DNA from: Polytrichum commune
Lineage: Eukaryota > Streptophyta > Polytrichopsida > Polytrichales > Polytrichaceae
Length of the DNA: 64,000 nt
Assembly (NCBI GenBank): GCA_950295325.1
Contig: OX485804.1
Coordinates: forward strand, 19,654,001-19,718,000
Reading direction: 5' to 3'
Positions 1-11,710 of this stretch are shown piece after piece. The position numbers and the translations under genes are program-made. Below the pieces are notes generated by a model. It worked only from the letters and a program-made list of their open reading frames with translations, ran no database searches and was not told the origin of the DNA. Each line of letters begins with the position of its first letter. The first letter of the stretch is position 1.

Positions 1-641
1 AACCAAAAAAACTCAACTACCAAAGTTTCATCGCACACAAATCATCTCAGATGTACAGTTTCGCAAGCAAAATTCAGTCTGCTTTCCCCTTGGAGTCGCC
101 GCTGTAAAAGTATATCCTGTAAAAGTATATCCTATACTTGCAAAAATTAGAGAAGATTGGCATGCGCCAGCCTGACATACTAACCTCCCTCCCCGGCCTG
201 CAATTCCCATCACCAACCTTGGAAAACTGTACAACTAACGTTTAAGTGTGCGAATGAATTCACAAAAATTTCCCCTTGAAATGCCACAAATATTAGACGA
301 GTTACTGCATCATACTAGTGACCGACCCAGAATTGCAAATCTCACCTGACGTCTTAGTAACCATTTAAAACCCATCTACTCATTACCCATCTACTGAAAT
401 TGTCTGACTGTTACAAGTGCAAAGAAGTTAACTTAGTGTAAACATGTCCCCCTGTCTAGTTTTTGACCAGTTGACAAACTAACTACTAGCAGAAGCTTGA
501 TCAAAATTGGAAATGACCAATTCTCCCACTTACCTGGTACTGAATAGTTTTGTACAGCACTTAGTCAGTAGATACGATTAATCAGCACTTAGTCTAATTA
601 GCAAAGCAATTACATTTCATAACTAAAGATATAGGCCAGGT
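1..641. other. Non-coding left part of the CACTA element
   Basis: AT-rich sequence downstream of the TNPA-like gene. I see no domain, RNA gene or clear repeat. It probably holds the 3' flank of that gene and subterminal DNA of the transposon. Confidence 0.4.
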
Positions 642-3600
642 CTACATGGCGTGTTGAATTGATTCCAAACTTACACCCACAACAAGATGCAATTGACAAA
701 GAATACAACAAGATGCAAGAGAAAAGAATTGAACCCGCAAGATTGTAGAGATCCCTGAGGCAGTTGTTTTCTGTTTTTTGGTTGCCCTCAACCTCTTCAT
801 TTCATCATTCACTTCGTCATTTGTTGGTATCCTGCCAAGCTCCTCCTCCTACAATGTCACAAAATTAGAAGTATTGTCCAAATAAAAATGTTCAACAAAT
901 TATTCAACAAATTATAATACATAATCCCTCTCACATACCAAACGCTCTCGAATGGATTCTTCTCCACGAGCTGATGATGTCTGATTGCATAACCGTACAG
1001 TCTTCAACCTCTCAGCCTTAGCTATTTTGTCTGGATTTTTGATCAAAAGCTTCATGTTCTCCCAATGCTCTGGAGTGCAGGTCTTCGGCCTCTCCTTATT
1101 AGCCTCAATGCGATTCTTTAGGAGATGTCGCTTGTTCTTCAAAATCTGCTTCAAATGCTTCTCAAATGCATGATCATGGAGCTTGTAGTCTACATACTCC
1201 CATGCCTCATCCAGTCGACGCCTGATGGCTTCAATTGCAGTCTGAGGTTGTTTGTTCAAGTCAACGATGCTGCAATCCAATGCATGGGAATACCTCCGAA
1301 GTGCCGATCCCCACAAATACAACCTAGAACCTGTGGGGAATCCTTTAACATCACATTTCACCCAATATGGTTTTTGCCCTGCTTGTTTCCGTAGGATTGC
1401 TTCAGATCGTGCATCTGCTGCAATTTTTCGCCTCCGATTTCTCAACCTAACAATTTGTTCTGCTGATGACTCCCCAGGTATGCGAATTCTAAAATCAGAG
1501 TCCTCGTCATGGCCAAATTGAATGTTTGGTATGGTTGGTGCAGGTATGGCTGGAGCTGGTGCCTACAAAAATCAAGCACTCAATAAGGACTCAATAAGAA
1601 CTCAATAAGAACTCAATTTCAAATTGAGAAGCACTCATCCTCTGCTTTATAAATTGGCTACAAAAGAATATAGAAACATACCTGATTTAATAACCCGGCC
1701 AACAAGGCTCCTAGGACATTGCCTTGAGCGTGGCCAACACTAGGGTATGCTATATGTTGGGGTGCAGGTTGTTGTCCCAATGCTTGAAGTAGATAGGACA
1801 ATTGTGGATTTTGCAGATTCTGAAGTTGATGGACGGGCATAAGTTGTGGGGGAGGCTACACTTGCTGCATCTACTCAAACATAAGCAATTAGTCACCAAG
1901 AACACTCATACATACAAGCTTAATTTCAGATGATCATACTTTCAGGTATCCACTCAAGTCAGAAGAGCATTACAATAACAAGGTGAAATAAGAAACACCA
2001 GCTGAAGGCACATACCTGTGGAAGGGGTTGAGCAAGTTGGGCCTCACCAAATTCATCATTGTCGTCCTCATCGAGCTCGAATTCTCCCAACCACGATTCA
2101 TCTTCATCTTCACCAGGTAGGGGATCCACGTGTGATTTTCTTTTGTTAGGTGCCATTTTTCCTCTAGGATTCTTCACTTTGCTCCTCTTCTTCCAAACGT
2201 GCAGAAGCTCCTCCTAAAACACACAATAAAAACATGGACTGAACATTAGTATATAGATTTGTATAAACCTAATGTCATTGTGATAAACCTTTCAGAATCT
2301 GAATCACATTGAAAAGATGATCATTGAACATGACAATTGAATATGAGAAGAATTGGGATGAGTTTACACACCTAATTCTTGTACTGCATGTTACTTGGCC
2401 GAGAATAAATGGAAATACTAGGAACAACATGAAAACTGAGAGTATTCAAACAACAAAAATATTGTGTGGTATTTCGTTTCTAAGTCATGACCTATGAATA
2501 AACTGGCGAAGGATCCATCTCAAGTTCATGGTGCAGGGAGCTGTAATTGAACACACCCGTGTATTCATATAAGTCTGACGAAGGTGATTAAAACAGATGA
2601 TAATGAGAGCCCCCACTTTAACCAAATACAAGTTTGATACAGAATAAGCCACGATAGAGCACTCCTGGAGGACGAAAGTTGAAGAGGATTGGGACTCTGT
2701 AGCCTGAAGGGTACTAATGAAGAATTGTTCTCCAGACATGGAGAACTTACTCTGCACAGAATCGGTCTATACAGACACACTAGGTGAAACCACCTAAGAG
2801 CAACAAACCCATTATTTCCACGAAAGAAAACAGAAGATGTTCTATGAGAGAATCTTCCATGATGACAATTTACGAAGTTTCATCACGTACCAATATAATC
2901 CTTGCCAACAAATATGAACACAGTGAAAAGTAGAAGGCAAGACACCACCAGATGAGTCTCCCAACTACACCGTCCCAAATACAAGTCAATCCAGAGACTT
3001 GCATATTCACTGGAATCTCAAAGAGACATAAAGAACATAAAACACATAAAACACATCACAAGGACCTAGTATATGAACAGGTTATATGACCAAATTAAGC
3101 AAATTAAGGACCTAGTATATGACCAAATTAAGCAAATTGCAAAGTTAAACATAAGACTTGCAGGCAACAATACTGTTTCCTTACCCTCTTCTTCTAAACT
3201 TAACTCTTGACTCTTGACTCTTGAGAAACCTAAAGAAACTCAATACTAACCCATACTTAGTGCATTTATACATCCATACTTAGTACATTCTAACATCCAT
3301 ACTTAGCGCAAATGAGTAAGGTAGGTTAGAATGTACCTTTTTCTTAGGAGGAGGAGATGGAGGTGGAGATGTATCCTCTGTAGAGCTACTAGAACTCTCT
3401 AGATCGCCTTCAAAATCTTTGTCTTTGCTCTTGTCGTCTTCTGAAGATTCTATCAACACGCTGGTCTTATTTCTTTCTCCCTTCAAGCGCCTACTCCGTC
3501 TAGGCGTGCATATTCCTTCAATAGCACCCTCTGATCGAGGTAAGGTTTGTTGTAGTTCAAAGGTATTCACAAGGTCTGAGGTGGCTTTCTCAAGGATTGG

Positions 3601-3711
3601 TTGATGAATAGAAGGAAACCTGCTCAATGCCAAGAAAACACTCTGTTGGTCAATATCTGATATGTTAGCCAATCTTCTGATAAGATCGTTAGTATCCATT
3701 GAATGCCCCAT
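642..3711 (-). CDS. TNPA-like CACTA accessory protein (plant transposase Ptta/En/Spm type)
   Basis: Five phase-consistent exons on the minus strand: 3337-3711 (ATG at 3711), 2016-2213, 1682-1855, 939-1562 and about 642-848; further exons could lie in 2214-3336. Exon 1 is Ser/Asp/Pro-rich and contains a basic RRSRRLKGER stretch. The fourth exon carries the recognisable core: WVKCDVKGFPTGS, then a basic Lys/Arg-rich helix region and a WENMKLLIKNPDK segment. The last exon starts with EEELGRIPTNDE. This order (basic helical core, then G-R-x-P-T-x-E) matches the plant transposase family (Ptta/En/Spm; Pfam Transposase_24) of TNPA-like proteins, which bind subterminal repeats and assist transposition. 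The C-terminal end after the GRIPT block is uncertain, since the frame simply runs to the first stop at 642. The gene diverges from the TNP2 gene. The family assignment is by eye. Confidence 0.6.
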
Positions 3712-4420
3712 TGTGAATCAAAAAGACAAATATGAACATCAAAATAACTTTAGGAAGCTCTAAAGTCTTTAGCAATGTGAATCAGAGTTGGGTTGCATCT
3801 TCTCAAACATAATAATAATCATAAGGATGATAAGGTACATCATAAGGCATCAGCAAGGGCAATGCCTCATTAATTACCAGACGGCTCATTAATTAAAAAA
3901 AACTCGAATGTTCTCATTGGGCAACAAATTCACTCATTACCTCATGAACATCAGAGTGGAGCAAAGTAAGTAGTTACATACTAACTACTAACTCATTGGG
4001 CAATTAGGGTTTAGGTTTAACTAAGAACCAAGATTGTAAAAAAAAGGCGGGAAAAAAGTTCTATGGAGGCGGGAAAGGAAAGTATTCACCAAACAAAGGC
4101 CAGCAACTACTTAATTGCAAGTGATGTATTGCAAGTGAGGCCAAGAATGCAATGGGTGGGAACAGTGAGGGTGGACAATTGTGGGTTTCTCAATTGTGGA
4201 CAATTGAGAGTTTCTAAGAAGTTTGACCTGACCTGGGAACTAGAGTCTTCTGACACAATCATCCTCGTCACAACTGTGACTTGCAAATTCCGAGCACTTG
4301 GATTCATGGTTGCGGCTTTCAAAACAGCATCCCCGACCTTTTTTTACCAGCATCGAACTCTTATCCACACTGGGCTCGTGATGAGTGAAGATAATCTATG
4401 TCGAGTGAGATACCATGAGA

Positions 4421-4612
4421 GTAGTTTGTCTCACCACTAAGTAAGTTTCTAAGTGGGCTAGGGTTTCAACAAACAAGACAAAGCAGAAATCATAAGTGGC
4501 AAGGGTTTGAATGCAGGTATGAGTAGTTTGTCTCACCACTAAGTAAGTTTCTAAGTGGGCTAGGGTTTCAACAAACAAGACAAAGCAGAAATCATAAGTG
4601 GCAAGGGTTTGA
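4421..4612. repeat. Tandem duplication, about 102-bp period
   Basis: The block beginning GTAGTTTGTCTCACC and running through AAGTGGGCTAGGGTTTC to GGCAAGGGTTTGA occurs twice in direct orientation, starting at 4421 and 4523. A short part (TTCTAAGTGGGCTAGG) recurs at 7091 just before the TNP2 exon. Confidence 0.8.
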
Positions 4613-5508
4613 GACAAGGATTCTGAAACAAACAAAGGGAAGAGAGGAAAGGGAAGAAAGGGTTTGAGACAAACAAAGGGAAGAAATGCAAACATAAGAC
4701 ACTTGAAACCCTATCAGCTGGTAGATCTCTTAAGACAAGCTTTGCTTCGTTTTCTTCTCCACCCTATAAGCAAACAGTTTGTCCTTCGCCGTCCAAATCT
4801 CCAACACCACATTGAAGAACAGGGGCTTGTCTATAAGGATCGTTCTTCCTCATCCACATGATGTTCTATGCTTCCGCCTGCATGTTTCTAGTACTCTCTA
4901 AGTTCCTAACGACTACCGAACCTTGGAGGAGAAATCCGTGCATGTAGGCAAGGGTTCTGAAACAAGTGGCAAGGGTTTGAGGCAAGGGATTGAGTAAAGG
5001 GGTTGAGGCAAGGGTTTCAGGCAAGGGTTTCAGGCAAGGGTTTGAGGAAGTCAACAAGACAAAGCAGAAATCAACAAGACAAAACAATCAACAAAGGCGA
5101 AACAAAGGCGCTCCTCGGCCATCGGCGCGACACTCATCCTAACCCTCTCCTACAAGTAAGTACAAAAACTTGGAAGTAAGCACTAGAGAGACACGCACCT
5201 GGACTTCTCCAACCTGGGAAGATTCAATGATGCAAGAAAGGCATTGTTCTTTGCAATCTTTTGCCTTCTCAGATGCTCGTAAGCCTCAACCTCCTCACCT
5301 TCTGCCATAGCCAACGATCTAACGCACAACCTGAGGTTGGATGAACTACGAACAACTACGAACCCTGAAAATCGTGCAAGTGAAGGGCGCCTTTAGGTCA
5401 CTTTTTGAATTTCAAATTTTAAATACCCTATGAAGTTAATAAGGTACCTTTTGACTCACAATATGTGACATCCAGTCAATTAAACAATATTTATAAGTAC
5501 CTCTGTGA

Positions 5509-5586
5509 CTTATTGACTAACCTTAGTCAATAAGTCCTAATATGCTCGTAAGCTCTGTGACTTATTGACTAACCTTAGTCAATAAG
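5509..5586. repeat. Two copies of a 26-bp palindrome in a 52-bp repeat
   Basis: CTTATTGACTAA-CC-TTAGTCAATAAG is a perfect palindrome at 5509-5534 and again at 5561-5586. A half copy (TTAGTCAATAAG) is present near the right end of the transposon at about 10938. Position and form suit binding sites for a TNPA-like protein (inference). Confidence 0.75.
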
Positions 5587-5727
5587 TCCTACATGGCAAA
5601 TTGTGGTTTAATTAATTTTGTGGCATACAAATATGTATATTATTATAATGTATCAATATAATTATTATGGTATTATCTAATAAATGTTACCCCTAACATA
5701 GTGGAAGGGGAACTTGATCCCGAAACC

Positions 5728-6618
5728 ATGGAGGCTACCCTTTGTGCCAGAGAAGAACTACAAGCAAATCGTCTTAAGTTGCATGAATATCGTTGTCCAT
5801 GCAACAAATGTCATGGTTCTCAAGTGCTCAACCGAACGACGATACGAGCACATCTCCGAAAGTTCAAGCATGACGAATTCTTCACACAATCAATTCTGGT
5901 GAGTTTTTTTATTTATTCATAATATGTTGATAGTTGAATCAATTTCATTTTTTGCAACATATTGTATACTTATATTGTATATATACTTGATGTTTTGCAT
6001 TTATTTATGGTGTAGGATAAACATCGCCCACAAGTGAAAAAATCAATGAGCTTGGCATTAAAGGCTTTCCTTAGGGAAGGCTTTCCCAAGCAAGAAATGT
6101 CAGCTTCATTTGTACCTAAGGCCATAACCCAATTGGTCAATTTTGACGTGGGGAAAAACTATGGCCAATGGCCTACTCTACCAATCCCACGGATGACCCC
6201 TTTCACATGGTGGAACCGTCAATGGGAAATTAGAATATCCACATTTCCGTACATGGGTTGGGGTCTATTTACACTTCAAAATTTGGAAGCAGAAGAAGAA
6301 TTGTTTCCATTTACGGGGCCTTACTACACAACCAACCAATACAACAAGATGCGAGATTATTTTCCAAGAGTGAAACGCTATGCATTGAATGCAGAAAAAA
6401 CATTTTACATTGATGGGGATGTGGAAAAATGGAATGTTGCAAGCTATATCAATAGCTCTACTGATAGGCATGAGGAGATTGAAAATGTCATTTGGGAATA
6501 TCATGATGTGGAACCTAGACCATGGAACAAGCAAGAATGGGGATATGTAATGACTAGGTCAATTAGGCCTATCAAAGCAGGAGAAGAACTATTTGCATAC
6601 TATGTAGTAAATTTTTGA
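5728..6618 (+). CDS. Transposase-associated zinc motif spliced to a SET domain
   Basis: Exon 1 (5728-5898) starts at an ATG in good context (ACCATGG). It encodes a Cys/His motif, CPCNKCHG followed by HLRKFKH, like the zinc motif of the transposase-associated domain at the N-terminus of TNP2 proteins. The donor GTGAGT at 5899 and the acceptor before 6016 join it in phase 0 to a 201-codon exon. That exon carries a SET domain: MGWGLFTLQNLEAEEELF, a YIDGD segment, NVASYINSS in place of the usual N-H-S block, and a C-terminal IKAGEELFAYYV. SET domains are lysine methyltransferases. Here the Asn-His pair is altered (INSS) and no post-SET cysteines are present, so activity is doubtful. The same exon 1 could also splice in phase 0 to the TNP2 exon at 7132, making this an alternative 3' exon or a captured host fragment. 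Confidence 0.7.
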
Positions 6619-7131
6619 GACTTTGAGGTTAGCAATGGACCAAGAGGTAGGATTGGGTCCCAAATGGGTTTATATGACTTGACTTTAATGGGTTTATATG
6701 ACTTGATTTTAATGGGTTTATGTGGATTGGGTCCCAAATGGGTTTATATAACTATAAATTTCAAAACATTTTATTTTTGTCTTGGTTAACTTGAGAACTT
6801 AAGAGACAATGCTTGCTGAGGGTTTTATAGTTGGCTTCATTCAATTCCCTCCTTTTTAAGATTGAGAATTTACTGAGCTTCACTCGTGTGATTCTCTTTG
6901 GTGGTGACTTCTTTTGTGTGGTCCACTGTATCTTTTGTGGCCACTCGTTCCATTATTGGCAGTGCACTGGAACAGAAGTTCACAAAATCTGTATTTTGCA
7001 TACTTTGTAAAATATATACTTTGATATATATCACAAATATATTTTGTAAGATATGTGCATTGTCTCTTGGTTAACTTGAGAACTTATTGTTTCTAAGTGG
7101 GCTAGGATTACTTCATTTCAAAATTTGGCAG
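6619..7131 (+). other. Gap between SET exon and TNP2 exon
   Basis: No coding signal. Contains short direct repeats (GGTTTATATGACTTGA at 6665-6720; TCTTGGTTAACTTGAGAACTTA at 6780 and 7063). It ends in a good acceptor (TTTGGCAG) at 7131 for the TNP2 exon. Either an intron of the transposase gene or the 3' flank of the SET transcript. Confidence 0.4.
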
Positions 7132-10100
7132 GGACCGGATCCTGAGTTGGCGCCATTGGGTTGTGATCCTTATTCACTGTCAAATCGTGATCCCCATACA
7201 TTGGGTCGTCATGGCAATCGAATTCAAGCACCTTGTACAGGTTCATTCAATGGAAGCATAGATCCTGAAACTGAGTTGCATCGCATGTGCAATGAAGCAT
7301 TTATCCGCTATGACGAAGTCCATGGGAATAGCTCACGCCAAGATGACATCCCTGAAGAGGTGGAAAATGATGAGGATGGGCATACATTGGACTCAGAATC
7401 GCCTGTGGTGGACCCCAATTTGGATGAATTACTGAAGTGGGCTAACACTCCTTTGTATCCAGGGAGTAAAGTGAAGCTCTTACAGGCTGTGTTGCTTATT
7501 CTTAATACATGCACAGTGCATGGTACTACGAATGGCCATATAGATGAGTTATTAACTCTCATTTCTGAGGATATATTGGAGCCGGGCAATTTGTTGCCGA
7601 AATCAAGATATGAAGCCAATTTTTTTCTAAAAAACCTTGAATTGACCTATGACTCTATACACGCTTGCGAAAATGGATGCATATTGTATCGAGGGGAGCA
7701 CAAGGATCTTGACAAATGCTCAAAGTGCGATTGCAGCCGATATGTGGAAGGGTCGTCCACAGTCCCGCGAAAAGTACTTCGCCACTTCCCTTTGATCCCA
7801 AGACTTAAACGAATGTACCGTTGCAAATCCATAGCTGGGCTTATGCAACATCATGCACATAATCGACCAAATGATAAAGGATCTCCTGAAATAGGTGCAG
7901 AAAATGAGTATTTGGTGCGATCGGTATCAGATTCCAAAGCTTGGAAGCACATTGACAATATGTGGCCTGATTTTGCTATTGAGACCCGTAACATCCGATT
8001 GGGACTCGCTACAGATGGGATGAACCCATTTGGAGATTTCAACTTGAAACATTCTACATGGCCAGTGATCCTTTTAAACTATAATCTACCTCCATGGCTT
8101 GTGACAAAAAGATTTTTTGTCATGTTGGCTCTCATCATTCCTGGGAAAGAAGCGGTGAAGGATCATAACTTTGATGTTTATTTAGCACATGTCCTTGAAG
8201 AACTTCTCCAGCTATGGCAAGGAGTGTGGGCATATGATGTTGCTGCAATTAATGGTAACCATCGCTTCTTGTTGCGAGCTGTTTTAATGTGGACCATACA
8301 TGATTTCCCAGCCCTAGGTCTTGTTTCAGGGTGTATAACCAAGGGTTACAAGGCTTGTCCAAATTGCGGGCCAAATACAATTGCAAGGTACTCGAAACCT
8401 ATGCGGAAAATGATCTATACCGGTCATAGACGCCTACTCGCTCGTCCACATCCTTACCGAAAAAAGAAAAGTTGGTTCAATGGCAAGATAGAAAAGAGGA
8501 CAAAACCACGAGCACTCTTGACAGACGAGTTTATAAAAAATGGTACAGAACGGGATGAATGGATTGCTAAAGGGGGGAAACCTGGAGCCAGAAATGACCC
8601 TGTACACAAGCATGGAATGAAAAGAATGTGTGCTCTATGGAAACTCCCTTACTGGAAGGTTTGTTTATCTCAAACTTTGCTCTTTATGTACAACAAATAC
8701 TCTAGTCTTAAAGATTGTCAAATAAACCAATTATGAGCTTGTAAATTATTTTAAGACGCATTCTAGTCAAATGTTTAGTGTAGTCTATAGCATTGATTTG
8801 CTTTTAGACTAATTATGGTGTAGATATATTCCAACATTTTAAATGATTGATCCAACATAATCCAATATAGCAGTATGAAGAAGGCTTGTATCCAATCTAA
8901 GTATGTAACATAATTGATAATTTATTATGGTTTTTACAGGATCTTCGTATTCGTCACACTTTGGACGTGATGCACTGCGAGAAAAATCTCGTTGAGCACT
9001 TAATGAACATTCTTTTTGGTGAAGAAGATACAGTGGCTGTAAGGAGAGACATGGTTGCTATGAACATACGCTCAAATTTGTGGCCCATTCCTATGGGGAA
9101 TGGAGAACTAGAGCTACCACCTGCACCTTATGTGATGACAGCGGATGAACGACAAACATTTGTGGGTATAATACAGGAGTTGAAGGCCCCCACTTCATAC
9201 GCAAGTTCTTTGAAAAAAAGAATACACCCTGAGACTAGCAAATTGAAGGGCTTAAAAGCCCATGATTATCACATTCTTATGCAACAGGTCCTACCTTTAT
9301 GTGTTCGCACTATACTGCCGAAGGGACCAAGGCTTGCAATCATTCGCCTGAGTCGTGTATTTCAACGGATTTGTGCCAAAACCTTGGATCCAAGCAGTAT
9401 GAAAGAACTAAGAGAAGAGGCTGCAATGACATTGTGTATCCTTGAGAAAGAGTTTCCGCCTTCTTTGTTCAATGTAATGACACATTTGGTGTATCACCTA
9501 GTGGAGGAGTTGGATCTTTGTGGTCCTGTGCACACCAGATGGATGTACCCTATAGAAAGGTACATGAAGACATTGAAGAATTTTGTACATAACAAGGCAA
9601 GGCCGGAAGGAAGCATGGCGGAGGGGTATTCCTTTGAAGAATCGCTGGGATTTTGTACAGAGTATATGAAAGACTCCAAGAGCACAAAGACGCGAGTATG
9701 GGATGACCGTGAAGATCCCAAGATGTATGATGAAATGCCTGAAGGAGAGGGGCATGACAGGCTTAAACCTGCTATCTTGAGGGATTGGGCACACTCGTTT
9801 GTCTTGAAAAACGCAGCCGCATTACAACCTTGGAAAAAGTAAGATTTCATTTTGTGTTTTCATTTTGGCATAGGTGGCCCATGTTGTATTGAAGATCGTA
9901 TGTTGACTTTTATACCTAACTTTTTGATGGCAGGAGGTACGAAGACGCTGTGGAAGCTCAAGGCATAGCTCGATTGCACTATCAGAATAGTCATAGGAGG
10001 AGGGGAGCAAGGTTGCAATATCCATATGAGTTGAGGCCATTGCCGCCTTATGAAAATTGGATATTACCAGCCATTTCCAAAGCAATCAACGATGGAGAGA

Positions 10101-10805
10101 ACATAGAAGAGGAGGTCATTCAATTGAGCATACCTCCTACCATGAAAGCTACTGCATACCGGTCTATGTATGCAAATGGAAATCACATCCGTGTGAAGAG
10201 TGCTGAGACCAATTTGGTTACCATGGATTCTGGAGTTGCAGCTGTATTTGGGACAACGTGTCGCTCAAGTGTAAATGACAGGAATCCCATTGAAGCAGAG
10301 ATTGAATATGTAGGCTACGTGGAGGAGATCTTGGAATTAAACTATGGTACCACGTGTGTGATAGTGTTGTTGTGCAATTGGGTGAGAGCCAATCATAGAG
10401 GAGCAGGGGCTACTATGAAACGTGATGAGTATGGGTTCACTTTGGTGAACTTCAATCATATGTTACCCATCTCTGAAGATTCTTTTGCATTTCCTATCCA
10501 CGTTGAGCAGGTTTTTTTTCTCAAATGATCTCGGCAGTGAACCTGGATGGAAAGTGGTTATGAAAAACGAGCCTCGCAGTCGAAGAGTAGAATGTGCCAA
10601 GGATAAAATGGTAGAGGTGCCTTGTCTGACCTTAGGGAATGATAGCAACTATTCAGGCTTGGCAGATCCCACATTAGATGCAGGTGATGTGGAGCATGAT
10701 GATAATGCAGATGATAATGATGAGGGACAAGATATTCATGAGTTTCCATTTGACTCAGAGGACAATTCAGATTACCTTGGAATTTCATATTCAGATGAAG
10801 AATGA
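7132..10805 (+). pseudogene. TNP2-type CACTA transposase with DUF4216, frameshifted near the C-terminus
   Basis: Exons 7132-8658, 8940-9838 and 9934-10805 join in phase (0, then 2). The first carries the TNP2 core: the acidic/His-rich region, CSKCDCSRY, LATDGMNPFGDFN, a PPW..TKRFFVMLALIIPG block and the zinc-like KACPNCG. The second carries HTLDVMHCEKNL, GLKAHDYHILMQQ and LCGPVHTRWMYPIERYM with RPEGSMAEGY, the conserved C-terminal part of TNP2 proteins (DUF4218 region). The third is a DUF4216-like domain (EIEYVGYVEEILELNYG...CNWVRA). At about 10510 a run of eight T shifts the frame and stops it at 10528. The following frame continues the expected DUF4216 ending (NDLGSEPGWKVV) to an acidic tail at 10805. 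The 5' exon is presumably 5728-5898, which has matching phase. The protein cuts and joins CACTA termini in the nucleus. Confidence 0.85.
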
Positions 10806-11106
10806 ATGTCATACCGGCTTAAGTTTTTAAGACTGTAGTTAGTCTAAATGTGTGATTGGGTCTTGAGTCAAAAAAACATATTCAATGCATAGTTTGCTTG
10901 CTTCCAATAATGTATGCCTCCTCTGATTTTGTGGACTATGTTTAGTCAATAAGTGCGATTGAATTGCTGAGTAAAAAAAACCAAGGGTGGTTTGGGACTA
11001 TGGTCAGTCACAAAAACCACCCTGACTATGAGGTTGGGCTACCTCAGTTAAATAAACACGGATAGTCAATTGTGCCGAGACATTAAGCCATGGATTTGTT
11101 GTAGTG
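10806..11106. other. Right subterminal region and terminus of the CACTA element
   Basis: Non-coding. Includes an inverted pair GGGTGGTTT / AAAACCACCCT around 10985-11024, a half copy of the internal palindrome near 10938, and the terminal TAGTG at 11102-11106. Confidence 0.7.
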
Positions 11107-11710
11107 GGAAGAGAGAGAGCTACAAGGTGGAAGGAGGGGTTTTAAACCCTCTCACAAAAGGGTTGGACCCCTCCTCCACCGAATCCATTTTTCAAACTCT
11201 TTCCCGAAATTTTGGCTCGGGGGTTTTCCCGGTTGAGGTTGCCACCCTCTCGCCGAAGTGGCTCCGATAAAAAACCTTTAGAAATCTTTCTAATTTTTCC
11301 GCCATCGAGTTGGCAAGGGGGCAAGTGGGCAAGTAGCCCCCTTGTTCTCTTTCTAATTTTCTTCAAAAGTCTTCAAGCCGATTTTGTCTTCTTACGTAAA
11401 ACACCTCCAATAGTTTTGTGTGCCTCACACTAACTAATAAACTAACACTTGCTTAGCTAGCATCTACTAACATTTGCTTAATAGCTAGCATCTACTAATA
11501 TTTGCTTAGCTAGTTGCTTTTACTAGCTAGCATATTTTTTCTACTTTGCTATCTTCTAGCACTACTTATTTTCATTTTGACCTTCCTTCTTCTAGGCTAA
11601 ATGCTAAATGAACTAATTTTCCCTAAATTCCCTATCAATTCTAACTTTTAATGCTAACATTCTAACTAAAAGTGATCCCGCGGAGTGGTGGACCACTCAA
11701 AGGGTTCACA
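11107..11710 (-). mobile_element. Family-B LTR fragment (copy B0), interrupted by the CACTA element
   Basis: Nearly identical to one end of copies B1 (about 54315-55004) and B2 (58193-58800). On the minus strand it begins TGTGAACCCTTTGAGTGG at 11710, followed by the same GCTAGC-rich direct repeats (TTTGCTTAGCTAGCAT). It is cut at 11106/11107 by the CACTA element; the remainder lies left of the window. Its outer end abuts gypsy A reverse-transcriptase sequence, so B0 inserted into gypsy A. Confidence 0.8.

Larger units (their letters stand above)
3712..5727. promoter_or_regulatory. Divergent intergenic/promoter region of the CACTA element
   Basis: About 2 kb separates the divergent TNPA-like and zinc-finger/SET/TNP2 genes. 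It contains a 102-bp tandem duplication (4421-4612), a CAAGGGTTT-rich minisatellite (about 4960-5060) and two copies of a 26-bp palindrome (5509-5534 and 5561-5586). It probably holds both promoters; I could not place a TATA box or start site with confidence. Confidence 0.4.
1..11106 (+). mobile_element. CACTA (En/Spm) DNA transposon, left end outside window
   Basis: The right terminus is visible at 11106: read on the minus strand it begins CACTACAACAAATCC, a typical CACTA terminus. Inside lie a minus-strand TNPA-like gene (642-3711) and a plus-strand TNP2/DUF4216 gene (7132-10805), transcribed divergently from about 3.7-5.7 kb. No matching left terminus is seen, so the element runs past position 1. 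It interrupts family-B LTR DNA: the sequence from 11107 resumes at a point matching about 54315 in the complete B1 copy. An in-frame SET-domain exon (6016-6618) is an unusual passenger. A poly-T frameshift near 10510 suggests the copy may have lost function. Confidence 0.85.

Noticed and set aside
10485-10805. Separate small gene downstream of the transposase
   Set aside because: It reads as the continuation of DUF4216 in the next frame after the poly-T run, so it is part of the transposase gene.
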